A DNA stretch of 64,000 nucleotides from Phycisphaerales bacterium (GTDB lineage Bacteria > Planctomycetota > Phycisphaerae > Phycisphaerales > UBA1924), in NCBI GenBank assembly GCA_020853975.1, contig JADYXW010000050.1, positions 1 to 64,000 on the forward strand, written 5' to 3'. This document shows positions 27,047 to 35,138 of this stretch, one piece after another (position 1 is the first letter of the stretch; each line of letters begins with the position of its first letter). A model generated the notes under the pieces. That model saw only the letters and a list, made by a program, of their open reading frames with translations. It was not told the DNA's origin and did not search any database. The position numbers and the translations under genes are program-made.

Positions 27047-28687
27047 GTGACCAAGAGCCGCGCGATCATCGACCTCTCCCTGGTGGGCGTTCTGGGCATC
27101 GCCGTCGTAGGCTCGACCCTCGCGCTGGGCCGCAGGGGAGACGACTACTCCTTCTTCGACGAGCTCATCGAGGTCCGCCAGGAACTCGCCCGACGCTACG
27201 TCGAGCCCGTCGACGACACCCGCCTCCGCGCGGGCGCCATCAAGGGCATGATCGAGTCCCTCGACGACCCGTACACGGTCTACGTCCCCGCCTCCGAGAA
27301 GCGGGACTTCAACAAGGACCTCACGGGCGAGTACGTGGGCATCGGCGCCCAGGTCAACCAGCTCGAGGGCTGGCTCACCATCGTCTCTCCGCTCGAGGAC
27401 TCCCCCGCCTTCCGCGCCGGCATCATGCCCGACGACCGCATCGTCGAGATCGAGGGCAAGTCCACCTACAACGTCAGCGTCGACGACTGCATCGACATGC
27501 TCCTGGGAGAGCCGGGCACGCTCGTCCGCTTCATCGTCGAGCGCAAGGGCGAACGCCTCCCCTTCGAGATCACCCGCGACCGCATCAAGACCCGCTCGGT
27601 CAAGGGGGTGCACCGCGCCTCCTCCGATCCCAACGCGTGGGACTACACCATCGACCCCGCCTCGGGCATCGCCTACGTGCGCCTGGTGCAGTTCACCCCG
27701 CGCTGCTCCGACGAGGTTCTCGCCGCCCTCCGCGCCGCCGGAGCCGAGTCCGGCTCGCTCAAGGGCCTGGTTCTGGACCTGCGCTTCAATCCCGGGGGCC
27801 TCCTCGAGGAGGCCGAGGCCATCGCCGACCTCTTCCTCTCTGAGGGCGTCATCGTCTCCACCAGGGGCCGCTCCTTCCCGGAGGTTGTCCGCCGCGCGCA
27901 GCAGCCCGGCACCCTCCCGGACTTCCCCATCGCCCTCCTCCTCAACGCCCAGTCCGCCTCCGCCAGCGAGGTCCTCGCCGGGGCGCTCACCGAGAACAAC
28001 CGCGCCATCGCCATCGGCACCCGCTCCTTCGGCAAGGGCAGCGTGCAGTCCGTCCTCGAGCTCTCCTCAGGCCAGGGGTCCGAGCTCAAGATCACCGAGC
28101 AGGGCTACTACCTGCCCAGCGGCAGGAGCATCACCCGCAAGGACGACTCCGCCTCCTGGGGCGTCGACCCGACCGATGGCTTCTACGTCCCCATGACCGA
28201 CGAAGAGACCCTCGCCATGCTCGAGGTCCGCCGCAAGCAGGAACTCCTGATGTCCGGCGCCGCCTCGGGCGACGCCGCCCCGAAATGGTCCGAGGCGGAC
28301 TCCGTCCTTGATTACCTGAAGGACCCCCAACTGCTCGCCGCCGTCCGCGCCGTGCGCACCCGCATCACAACCGGCGCCTGGTCGCCCACGGGGCAGCCCG
28401 GGCCGCAATCCACCGCCATCGCCTCCAGCGAGCTCACCAAGCTCGCCAAGTACCGCGAACGCCTGCTCCACGAGCTCGATCGCACCGAGCGACGCGCCAG
28501 CGCCATCGAGGCCGGCGAGTCCGGCGCGCAGGCGCAGCTCCCCGACCTCTGGCCCGACGACGCCGATCTCGTCGGGGGCCAGCTCGAGCTCCGCGACAAG
28601 TCGGGCAAGGTGATCTCGGTCCTGGAGATCACCGGCCGCAACCTCGAGCGGGTGCTGCAGGATGCGGACGTCCGCAAGAAGCCATGA
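27047..28687 (+). CDS. S41 carboxyl-terminal processing protease
   Basis: A 546-aa membrane-anchored peptidase of the CtpA/Prc family. An N-terminal signal anchor (about 8-30) is followed by an S41 N-terminal helical part, a PDZ domain (about 95-175, with LTIVSPLEDSPAFRAGI) and the catalytic domain with the Ser in NAQSASASEV near 303 and the Lys in RSFGKGSVQ near 329. About 150 residues of extra charged helix follow the catalytic domain. The start is GTG at 27047 with AGGAG 8 nt upstream; the longer frame from 26957 has no such signal. First of the run with tsaD and the RF-like gene. Confidence 0.9.
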   Translation: MTKSRAIIDLSLVGVLGIAVVGSTLALGRRGDDYSFFDELIEVRQELARRYVEPVDDTRLRAGAIKGMIESLDDPYTVYVPASEKRDFNKDLTGEYVGIGAQVNQLEGWLTIVSPLEDSPAFRAGIMPDDRIVEIEGKSTYNVSVDDCIDMLLGEPGTLVRFIVERKGERLPFEITRDRIKTRSVKGVHRASSDPNAWDYTIDPASGIAYVRLVQFTPRCSDEVLAALRAAGAESGSLKGLVLDLRFNPGGLLEEAEAIADLFLSEGVIVSTRGRSFPEVVRRAQQPGTLPDFPIALLLNAQSASASEVLAGALTENNRAIAIGTRSFGKGSVQSVLELSSGQGSELKITEQGYYLPSGRSITRKDDSASWGVDPTDGFYVPMTDEETLAMLEVRRKQELLMSGAASGDAAPKWSEADSVLDYLKDPQLLAAVRAVRTRITTGAWSPTGQPGPQSTAIASSELTKLAKYRERLLHELDRTERRASAIEAGESGAQAQLPDLWPDDADLVGGQLELRDKSGKVISVLEITGRNLERVLQDADVRKKP

Positions 28688-28691
28688 GCCC

Positions 28692-29735
28692 ATGCTGATC
28701 TTGGGCCTGGAAACTTCCTGCGACGAGACCGCCGCCGCCATCGTCGACGCCCGCCGCCGCGTTCTCTCCAGCGTGGTCGCCTCGCAGACAGACCTCCACG
28801 CGGAGTACGCGGGCGTGGTGCCCGAGATCGCCAGCCGCGCCCACGCCGAGCGCATCCTTCCCGTCGTCCGAGAGGCTCTCGCAGAGGCCGGGGTCGGCCT
28901 GGGCATGCTCTCCGCCATCGCCGTCGGCCACCGCCCGGGACTCATCGGCTCTCTGGTAGTCGGCGTCTCGGCCGCCAAGGCCCTCGCCTGGTCCCTCTCC
29001 CTGCCGCTCATCGGCGTCGACCACGTGCACGCCCACCTCTACGCCGGCGCCCTCGACTCGGACGACGCGCCGCTCTTTCCCGCCCTCGGCCTGGTCGTCA
29101 GCGGCGGGCACACCAGCCTCTACGAACTCCCCGACTGGCTCTGCCCACGCCGACTCGGGGGCACCATCGACGACGCCATGGGCGAGGCCTACGACAAGGC
29201 CGCCGCCATCCTCGACGTGCCCTTCCCGGGCGGCCCGAATCTCGACCGCCTCGCCGCGACCGGCAACGACCGCGCCATCGACCTCCCCGTGAGCCGCCTC
29301 GGAAGAGACTCGCTGGACTTCTCATTCTCCGGCCTCAAGACGGCGCTCCTCTACGCCGCCCGTGGCGTGCCCGGCGAGCGAGCCCCCGCACCCCCGCCCC
29401 CCCTCGACGATCGCCGCCGCGCCGACCTCGCAGCGTCCTTCCAGCGGGCCGCCAGCCGTGCCATCACCATCAAGCTCGAACGCGCCCTGGAGCACGCCTC
29501 CCAGCGGGGCGTGCGCTACACCTCGCTCCTCACAGGAGGCGGCGTCACCGCGAACTCTCGCCTCCGCGCCGAGCTCGCCACGTTCGCCGCCACCCGCGGC
29601 CTGCGCCTGGTCCTGCCCCCGGTGCACCTGTGCGTGGACAACGCCGCCATGATCGCCGGCCTCGCCCACGAAGCGCTCCGCGCCGGGGCCACGAGCGATC
29701 TCACGCTCCGCGCCGTGCCCACCGCGGGGGTCTGA
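28692..29735 (+). CDS. tsaD: tRNA N6-adenosine threonylcarbamoyltransferase
   Basis: Catalytic subunit for t6A37 formation on ANN-decoding tRNAs, 347 aa, cytoplasmic. It has the ASKHA fold with LGLETSCDET at residues 4-13, the metal-binding HVHAHLYAG near 111-119, the VSGGHTSLY phosphate loop near 136, DDAMGEAYDK near 160 and the second GGGV loop near 282. The length is normal. It starts 4 nt after the protease stop. No TsaB, TsaC or TsaE is in the window. Confidence 0.95.
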   Translation: MLILGLETSCDETAAAIVDARRRVLSSVVASQTDLHAEYAGVVPEIASRAHAERILPVVREALAEAGVGLGMLSAIAVGHRPGLIGSLVVGVSAAKALAWSLSLPLIGVDHVHAHLYAGALDSDDAPLFPALGLVVSGGHTSLYELPDWLCPRRLGGTIDDAMGEAYDKAAAILDVPFPGGPNLDRLAATGNDRAIDLPVSRLGRDSLDFSFSGLKTALLYAARGVPGERAPAPPPPLDDRRRADLAASFQRAASRAITIKLERALEHASQRGVRYTSLLTGGGVTANSRLRAELATFAATRGLRLVLPPVHLCVDNAAMIAGLAHEALRAGATSDLTLRAVPTAGV

Positions 29736-29738
29736 GCC

Positions 29739-30269
29739 ATGTCTCCGCCGATCACTGTTCCCCCCCCACACCCCGCCTCCCTCGACGCTGAGACACTCCT
29801 CCGTTCATGCGAGATCGGAAAGGGCCGCTCAGGCGGCCCGGGCGGCCAGCACCGCAACAAGGTCGAAACGCTCGTCACCATCCATCACCTCCCGACCGGG
29901 CTCGAAGCCCATGCCGGCGAACGCCGCAGCGCCGAAGAGAACCGGCGCCGCGCCCTGTTCCGGCTCCGGCTCCGCCTCGCGGTAGAAGCCAGGGCTCCCG
30001 TTCCCCTGGGCGAAGTCCGTTCGGAACTCTGGATGTCGCGCTGCGACCGTCGGGGCCGCCTGGCCTGCAACCCCGAGCACGACGACTACCCGTCCATGCT
30101 CGCCGAGGCCCTCGACGTGATCTGGGCCGGCGCCCTCGACGTGAAAAAGGCCTCGCTCCGCCTCTGCTGCACGTCCAGCCAGCTCGTGGGCCTGATCGCG
30201 AACCACCACGCCGCGCTCGCTCACCTCAACCAGGCCCGCGCAGACGCGGGCCTCGGCGCCCTGCGTTAG
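29739..30269 (+). CDS. RF-1 domain peptidyl-tRNA hydrolase-like protein
   Basis: A 176-aa protein with the release-factor catalytic GGQ loop (GPGGQHRNK near residues 33-41), but no stop-codon recognition domains. The GGQ loop is preceded by a short N-terminal part with CEIGKGRSG and followed by basic helices. This is the ArfB/YaeJ or PrfH-like group that frees peptides from stalled ribosomes. The C-terminal tail is not as basic as in ArfB, so a distinct target is possible. It follows tsaD by 3 nt and ends the operon; hflX, another rescue factor, lies nearby. Confidence 0.8.
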   Translation: MSPPITVPPPHPASLDAETLLRSCEIGKGRSGGPGGQHRNKVETLVTIHHLPTGLEAHAGERRSAEENRRRALFRLRLRLAVEARAPVPLGEVRSELWMSRCDRRGRLACNPEHDDYPSMLAEALDVIWAGALDVKKASLRLCCTSSQLVGLIANHHAALAHLNQARADAGLGALR

Positions 30270-30278
30270 CCTCGCCCC

Positions 30279-30316
30279 CAAAAAACGACCCGCCCTGCAC
30301 CACGAGGCGCAGGGCG
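30279..30316 (-). terminator. Terminator of the PEP-CTERM-like gene
   Basis: Stem CGCCCTGC (30291-30298) with GCAGGGCG (30309-30316). On the minus strand it is followed within 5 nt by TTTTTT. It sits 53 bp after the stop of the gene at 30369-30965 and just after the end of the convergent RF-like gene. Confidence 0.75.
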
Positions 30317-30368
30317 AGTTCGTTCAGGGAAAACACTGTTGCGAGAACGAAACGAATCGACAGAGAAC

Positions 30369-30965
30369 TCAGCGACGGCGGCGGCCGGCAACCAGCCCGC
30401 CCAGGCCCAGCAGAGCCAGCGAACCCGGAGCGGGCACGGTCAGCTCGAAGCGGTGAGAGTGCGTGGTCGTATCACCCAGCGCGCGGCTCTCGGTACCGAC
30501 CGTGGGCAGTGAAGTGGACAAGTACCACTGACCGGTCACGCCCGCGCGGGTCGAGAGCTGCAGGAAGCCCTGATCGTGGATCACGACGGGAGCGCCCAGG
30601 GTGATCGTCCAGATGAAGTTGCCCGCCTGCGGGAACTGCACCGCGAACGCGCTCACCGGCGCCGACCCGACATCGAAGAAGTTGAAGTCGATGATGCCGC
30701 CAACCTGCGACACGCCGCCCACGAAGCGCAGCACCGTGAGGTTGTCCTGCCCGCCGGGCAGAACCGTGTCGTAGTCGTCAAAGCCAAGATTGCCCGCGGC
30801 CGCCGCAAACGCCTGGAACGGGCCGGTCATCGCGGAGTAGATCACGCCGGGGCCGCGCTCCACGTACATGCCCTCCGGGATCGGATCGGCATGCAGGGTA
30901 TAGGACTGGGCCATGGCGGTCCCGGCGAACATCGCCACCGCCGCACACGAAACAAACTTGAGCAT
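30369..30965 (-). CDS. Secreted protein with PEP-CTERM-like sorting tail
   Basis: A 198-aa exported protein. The signal peptide ends near AMAQ (about 20); the body is beta-rich without a recognised domain. The tail reads P-A-P-G-S, then an LALLGLGGLVAG hydrophobic helix, then four Arg. This is the planctomycete form of the PEP-CTERM sorting signal that targets proteins to exosortase processing. The ATG at 30965 has GGAGGAG upstream, a good ribosome site. No exosortase gene is visible in the window. From 30966 to 31373 (408 bp) I recognise nothing but the upstream region of this gene. Confidence 0.85.
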   Translation of the reverse strand: MLKFVSCAAVAMFAGTAMAQSYTLHADPIPEGMYVERGPGVIYSAMTGPFQAFAAAAGNLGFDDYDTVLPGGQDNLTVLRFVGGVSQVGGIIDFNFFDVGSAPVSAFAVQFPQAGNFIWTITLGAPVVIHDQGFLQLSTRAGVTGQWYLSTSLPTVGTESRALGDTTTHSHRFELTVPAPGSLALLGLGGLVAGRRRR

Positions 30966-31373
30966 GTCTAGCTCCTCCAAGCACATGTCCACGCCTGGAC
31001 AACGACCGTCAGCGGCGGCAACGTACCGACGCCCGCGCAACGAACGCGCGACCTGAGCCCGGGGAACAAGAGTGTCTTGTCTCTCTATCTCGCTCCCGAG
31101 CAGCCGCCAGTATCCACGGTCGAGGCCAACCTGTCAAGCCAGTCTGCCGGTTCTTGCGCGGCCCACGTCCCCGCACCGGCTCCACACGGCCGCTCGGACA
31201 GGTTTTCGGACCTCCCGGCCTCGGGACCATCCACCCCTACCCCGCTCGCCTCCATCTCCACCCGGTCTTGAGAACTCCTCAGGAAGGCTGATCAGCCTGC
31301 CACCCCCCCCAGCCTCCCGATTGGCCCCGCACAAGGCCGGAAACCGCACGAGCAATCCTCGGATATCTATGGC

Positions 31374-31843
31374 ATGTATTGGCGCCAGACTTGCATGCTG
31401 CTTGCTGCCGACAGCCGCGAGTCCCCCCTCTGGGGACCAGGTGCGCTCCCCATCCTGTGCTCGGTTACCGTCCTTTTGACCGGCATGGTCCTGGGCAAGC
31501 ACTTCTGGGGGTACTCGTGGACGTGGCGCCCGGGTCTCACCCTCATCCTCTGCGGGCTCTTCGGCGCGATCGCGCTCCTGACGCCGTTCCTCCACCCTTG
31601 GAGCAGGCGCGCGACCGTCTGCGCCGCCATCGCGTTCCTCGACGTTCCCCTGATCTGCCTCTCCGTGCGGCTGCTGCCGGACGCCCACCCTGCGTACATC
31701 CCCCTCACGCGGGAGATGCGCAACACCCTGGGAGAGACTGGTTCGTGCTGTTCTCCCTGGTGAGCGTGATGCTCGCGCGGATGCCAGCCCTCCCCGCCCC
31801 CGCGTGGACCGGCCGCTCGCACGGCGCGATCCGGGGGGACTGA
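31374..31843 (+). pseudogene. Frameshifted CcmC-like heme-handling fragment
   Basis: The frame from 31374 (129 aa) shows a TM segment, then KHFWGYSWTWRPGLT, the place of the WWD-type heme motif in the cytochrome c assembly (CcmC/CcsA) superfamily. Next come a second TM, FLDVPLICLSVRLLPDAHP (as in CcmC, where ...DVPI..FSV... is typical) and MRNTLG. At about 31733 the CcmC-like continuation (RDWFVLFSLVSVMLARM) moves to another frame and runs to 31843, consistent with a 1-nt deletion. The N-terminal TM helices of CcmC are missing and the heme-motif Asp is replaced. I read it as a decayed ccmC-like gene. A short active membrane protein is less likely. Confidence 0.55.
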
Positions 31844-31864
31844 GCCCTCCGGCCGCTGCCGCCC

Positions 31865-32494
31865 TCAGGGCTTCGCGATGCTCCGAACCATGGCGTGGAA
31901 CGCATCCCGCTGGCCCTCCATCGCCGCCTTCGGGCCCGTCATCTTGATGAAGAGCAATCCCGCGGGTGTTTCCACGATGGAGCCCCTCAGCATCCAGCCT
32001 TCCTTTGCCGGCCCCTCTCCCATCCCGGCATAGGTGCCCACGAACTCCGCCGTTGTAACCTTCATCCCACCAATCTGCTGCTCGACGCGCTCACCAGCAG
32101 TCCCCCCCTTCACCTGCCCCTGCCAGCGGTCCATGTTCAACTGCACCGTGCCGCCCGCCGAAGAGAAGGCGACCAGACACGCTTGGGCAGCGTCCCCCCC
32201 CGCGCCCGGCACGTGAATCTCCGCGAGCCGCATGCTGTTCGAAGGCGGCGCCACCGTCCAACCGTCGGGCACCGACAGCTTCAGCCCGAGCACCTCCACG
32301 CTGGAAGCGCCCTCGGTCGAGGGCTTAGCCGCCTCCGGCTGCGCCGGCGCCGCCGGCGCGGGCGTCGCCTGGGCGGGTACCGAATGCGCCTGGGGTAGGG
32401 GCACCTCTGTCACGGTCTTCGCCTCGGGCTGCTTCTCGCACCCACCCACCGCCGCCATCACGCCCGCAACGCACACAATCAGTTGTGTCTTCAT
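31865..32494 (-). CDS. Exported lipoprotein of unknown function
   Basis: A 209-aa protein: lipoprotein signal with lipobox VGGC near residue 19, a Pro/Ala/Gln-rich linker (about 25-65), then a compact alpha/beta domain of about 140 residues with LKLSVPDGWTV at its start. This domain start resembles the DcrB/PsbP-like fold found in small bacterial lipoproteins, but the match is by pattern only. A TAGGAT box (32501-32506) ends 6 nt before the ATG. No Shine-Dalgarno. No clear partner next to it. Confidence 0.75.
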   Translation of the reverse strand: MKTQLIVCVAGVMAAVGGCEKQPEAKTVTEVPLPQAHSVPAQATPAPAAPAQPEAAKPSTEGASSVEVLGLKLSVPDGWTVAPPSNSMRLAEIHVPGAGGDAAQACLVAFSSAGGTVQLNMDRWQGQVKGGTAGERVEQQIGGMKVTTAEFVGTYAGMGEGPAKEGWMLRGSIVETPAGLLFIKMTGPKAAMEGQRDAFHAMVRSIAKP

Positions 32495-32933
32495 GAGGGC
32501 ATCCTAAGGCACCGCGCGGTGGGTCGGGCCGCCAGCGGGGCCGCGCTCGCTCGCGTCGCTCGCAGCGTTGACGCATGCCTCCAGCGGCAGACGATCAGAA
32601 ACACGATCTCGGCGACCGCCCACAGCCCCTCCCAGGCCTCCCCGCCCGAGCCGAATCCGTAGCTATGCAGCCCGGTCGCCATGACGTAGTTCACGCCGTA
32701 GAACGTCCACACGATGACCACAAAGCCGAGCACCTCCGCCGCCGCGAGCCCGAAGTCGCACGGCCATAGCACCCGACCTCTCCATACCCCAGATCGTCCG
32801 TGATGGCCAGCACGATGTTGGGCCGCTCGCGTCTCTCGGGCCCCGCGGGCTTCGACGCGCAGGCACGGAGCTGCAGCGCCGCCGCCATGACCGCCACGAA
32901 CCAACCGAGCCTGATGCGCTGCGGGAGCGTCAT
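32491..32933 (-). pseudogene. Chimeric remnant: sulfatase N-terminus joined to CcsA-like C-terminus
   Basis: From the ATG at 32933 the frame encodes a signal segment and then RPNIVLAITDDLGYGEVGCYG, the unmistakable start of an arylsulfatase. Homology ends at about 32763. Within about 6 bp, in a different frame, it continues as FGLAAAEVLGFVVIVWTFYG and a GLHSYGFGSG motif (from about 32757), typical of the last membrane part of CcsA-type cytochrome c biogenesis proteins, then runs to a stop at 32491. The middle of both genes is gone. The simplest reading is a deletion that fused two unrelated genes, followed by decay. The sulfatase Cys/Ser formylglycine site is lost, so no activity is expected. 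Confidence 0.7.
32501..32506 (-). promoter_or_regulatory. TANNNT box before the lipoprotein gene (leaderless)
   Basis: Minus-strand TAGGAT, 6 nt before the ATG at 32494. See the leaderless-promoter finding. Confidence 0.5.
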
Positions 32934-33008
32934 GGCAGAACACAGGACCGCCGCGCGAGTCCGTGTCACGCGCGCCGAGCGACTCTCCCAGAGCCCCACC
33001 CCCGCCGG

Positions 33009-33014
33009 TACACT
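33009..33014 (+). promoter_or_regulatory. TANNNT box before the NHL-protein gene (leaderless)
   Basis: TACACT, ending 6 nt before the ATG at 33021. No Shine-Dalgarno is present. Confidence 0.45.
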
Positions 33015-33020
33015 GCCCTC

Positions 33021-34106
33021 ATGCCGCTCTCCCCGCTCTCCCGCCGTCGCGCCCTCTTCGCCATCGCAGCAGCGCCCGTGCTCCTGGCGGCACCCCTCGC
33101 GCTCGGAGCCCCACGGGTGCGCACCTCGCCCAAGTCCGGCCTCGAGCCCGTGATCCTCGGCGCGGGCGAGCATCGCTACGAGTGCCTCCACGACTGCCTC
33201 ACCCCGCCCCCGCACATCGCCTTCGGCAATACGCACGGCGTGTGCACCGACGCGTCGGGCCATATCTACATCAAGCACACGGTCCACGCCACCAGCAGCA
33301 CCCCCGACGCGATCGCCGTCTTCGACCCGCGTGGAACGTTCGTCCGCTCCTTCGCACCGCGGCACAAGGGCGGCGCCCACGGCCTGCACTACGCGAAGGA
33401 GCCGGCAGGGGAGTTTCTCTACCTCTGCGACCAGGCCCGGGGAATCGTCGAGAAGACCACGCTCACCGGCGAGGTCGTCTGGTCCAGGGGCTGCCCGCTC
33501 GAATCAGGCGTCTACAACAATCCCGGTGAGTACCACCCCACCAACATCGCCGTCGTTCCCTGGGGCCTGCCCGGCCCCGCCGCCTCCCGCGCCGGGGAGT
33601 TCTACGTCGCCGACGGCTACGGCAAGTCGTGGATCCACCACTTCTCCGCCAAGGCGGACTTGCTCCGCACCTGGGGCGGGCCCGGCAAGGAACGGGGCCA
33701 GCTCTCCTGCCCCCACGGCCTGATGATCGACGCACGCGACCCCGCGGCGCCCCGCCTCGTCGTCGCGGACAGGTCCAACCGCCGCCTCCAGTACTTCACA
33801 CTCGATGGCGTGCACGAATCCTTCGTCACCGACGAACTCAAGGCCCCTTGCCACTTCGACACACGCGGCGAGGTGCTGCTGGTCCCGGACCTGCAGGCCC
33901 GGGTCACGCTCCTGGACAAGTCAAACCGGCTGATCACGCACCTTGGCGATGACAACGACTTCCGCCTGCGCGACAAACCCCGCGACCAGTTTCTGCCCGG
34001 CAAGTTCATCGCGCCGCACGGAGCGTGCTTCGACGCCGCCGGCGACATTCTGGTGGTCGAGTGGGTGGAGGTCGGCCGCGTGACGCGCCTGCGCCGGGTG
34101 GGCTGA
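33021..34106 (+). CDS. Exported NHL-repeat protein
   Basis: A 361-aa secreted protein. The N-terminus has SRRRALFAIAAAPVLLAAPLA, close to a Tat signal. The rest is a six-bladed NHL-type beta propeller with blade marks such as GNTHGVCTDASGHIYI, CPHGLMIDARD, VVADRSNRRLQYF and APHGACFDAAGDILV. Family members include peptidylglycine-amidating lyase-like and oligosaccharide-binding proteins; I see no catalytic signature that decides. Planctomycetes carry many such propellers in secreted hydrolases. No partner gene is evident, but it is next to the ABC unit in the opposite direction. Confidence 0.85.
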   Translation: MPLSPLSRRRALFAIAAAPVLLAAPLALGAPRVRTSPKSGLEPVILGAGEHRYECLHDCLTPPPHIAFGNTHGVCTDASGHIYIKHTVHATSSTPDAIAVFDPRGTFVRSFAPRHKGGAHGLHYAKEPAGEFLYLCDQARGIVEKTTLTGEVVWSRGCPLESGVYNNPGEYHPTNIAVVPWGLPGPAASRAGEFYVADGYGKSWIHHFSAKADLLRTWGGPGKERGQLSCPHGLMIDARDPAAPRLVVADRSNRRLQYFTLDGVHESFVTDELKAPCHFDTRGEVLLVPDLQARVTLLDKSNRLITHLGDDNDFRLRDKPRDQFLPGKFIAPHGACFDAAGDILVVEWVEVGRVTRLRRVG

Positions 34107-34132
34107 ACGCCGCCCACTCCCGCGCGGCCCGC

Positions 34133-35095
34133 CTACTGCACGAGGCCCTTCGTCAGCCTCATGAAGGCGGTCTCGAGGTTCACCGGCTCCTCGGAGAACT
34201 TCGTGATCCTGAAGCCATGGTTGACCAGCACATTGGGGATATCAGTGAACGCCATCCCGGTGCCGTCCTCGATCGTGACGTGCAGCACCCTCCCACCCTT
34301 GCCGTTCACCACGGTCGCGTCGTCGGCGGCCACCTTCACGCCCTTCACACCGGGCAGCTTGCCGAGGATGGCCCCCGCCTCCTCCACGCGGTCTGTCACA
34401 CCCACGTGCAGGACGTGGCCGAGCTTGGCCCTCCTGAGAATCTCGTCGACGGTGCCGTTGAACACGAGCTGTCCTCGCTCGATGATCCCCACCACGTTGC
34501 ACAGCTCCGCGAGCTCTGGGAGGATGTGAGACGAGATCAGGATCGTCTTGCCCATGCGGCGCAGCTCCTTGAGGAGCTCCCGCATCTCGATCCGGGCACG
34601 TGGGTCCAGGCCGCTCGCGGGCTCGTCCATCAGCAGCACCTTCGGGTCGTGCAGCAGCACGCGCGCCACGCTCAGCCGCTGCTGCATGCCCCGCGACAGG
34701 CTGTTCACCTCGGCGGTGGCCTTGTACGTCAGGTCGGTCAGCTCGAGCACATCCGCGACAACCTTGCGGCGTTGCGGGCCGTGAATCCCGTATGCCGCCG
34801 CGAAAAACTCCAGATACTCCGTGACGACCATGTCCTCGTACGCGCCCATGAAGTCCGGGACGTAGCCCACCATCGGGCGGATCTGACGGTTCTGGTAGCC
34901 GATGGTGAGCCCGGCGATGTTCGCCTGCCCGCTGCTGGGCTTCAGCAGTGTCGCCAGGATCTTGATCGTTGTGGTTTTTCCCGCCCCGTTGGGTCCGATG
35001 AACCCGAAGCAGTCACCCTCGTTGATCGTCAGGTTGAGGTTGTTGAGCGCCACGAGGTCCCCGTAGCGTTTGGTGAGGTTGATCGTTTCGATCAT
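34133..35095 (-). CDS. ABC transporter ATP-binding protein
   Basis: ATPase of an ABC-2 or GldA-like transporter, 320 aa. It has Walker A GPNGAGKTTT near 38-47, the Q loop with MVGYVPDFMGAYEDM, signature LSRGMQQRLSVAR near 135-147, Walker B LLMDEPASGLDPRA near 155-168 and H loop SSH near 190. A C-terminal domain of about 95 residues with VLHVGVTD follows. The ATG is at 35095; a GTG two codons upstream (35101) with AGGAGG 9 nt before it is an equally good start. It follows the 831-aa exported-domain protein by 43 bp. No permease gene is adjacent. Confidence 0.9.
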   Translation of the reverse strand: MIETINLTKRYGDLVALNNLNLTINEGDCFGFIGPNGAGKTTTIKILATLLKPSSGQANIAGLTIGYQNRQIRPMVGYVPDFMGAYEDMVVTEYLEFFAAAYGIHGPQRRKVVADVLELTDLTYKATAEVNSLSRGMQQRLSVARVLLHDPKVLLMDEPASGLDPRARIEMRELLKELRRMGKTILISSHILPELAELCNVVGIIERGQLVFNGTVDEILRRAKLGHVLHVGVTDRVEEAGAILGKLPGVKGVKVAADDATVVNGKGGRVLHVTIEDGTGMAFTDIPNVLVNHGFRITKFSEEPVNLETAFMRLTKGLVQ

Positions 35096-35138
35096 CGGCA
35101 CGGCGGTCGGCCTCCTGCTCTCTGTCGGCCCTGTCTCT

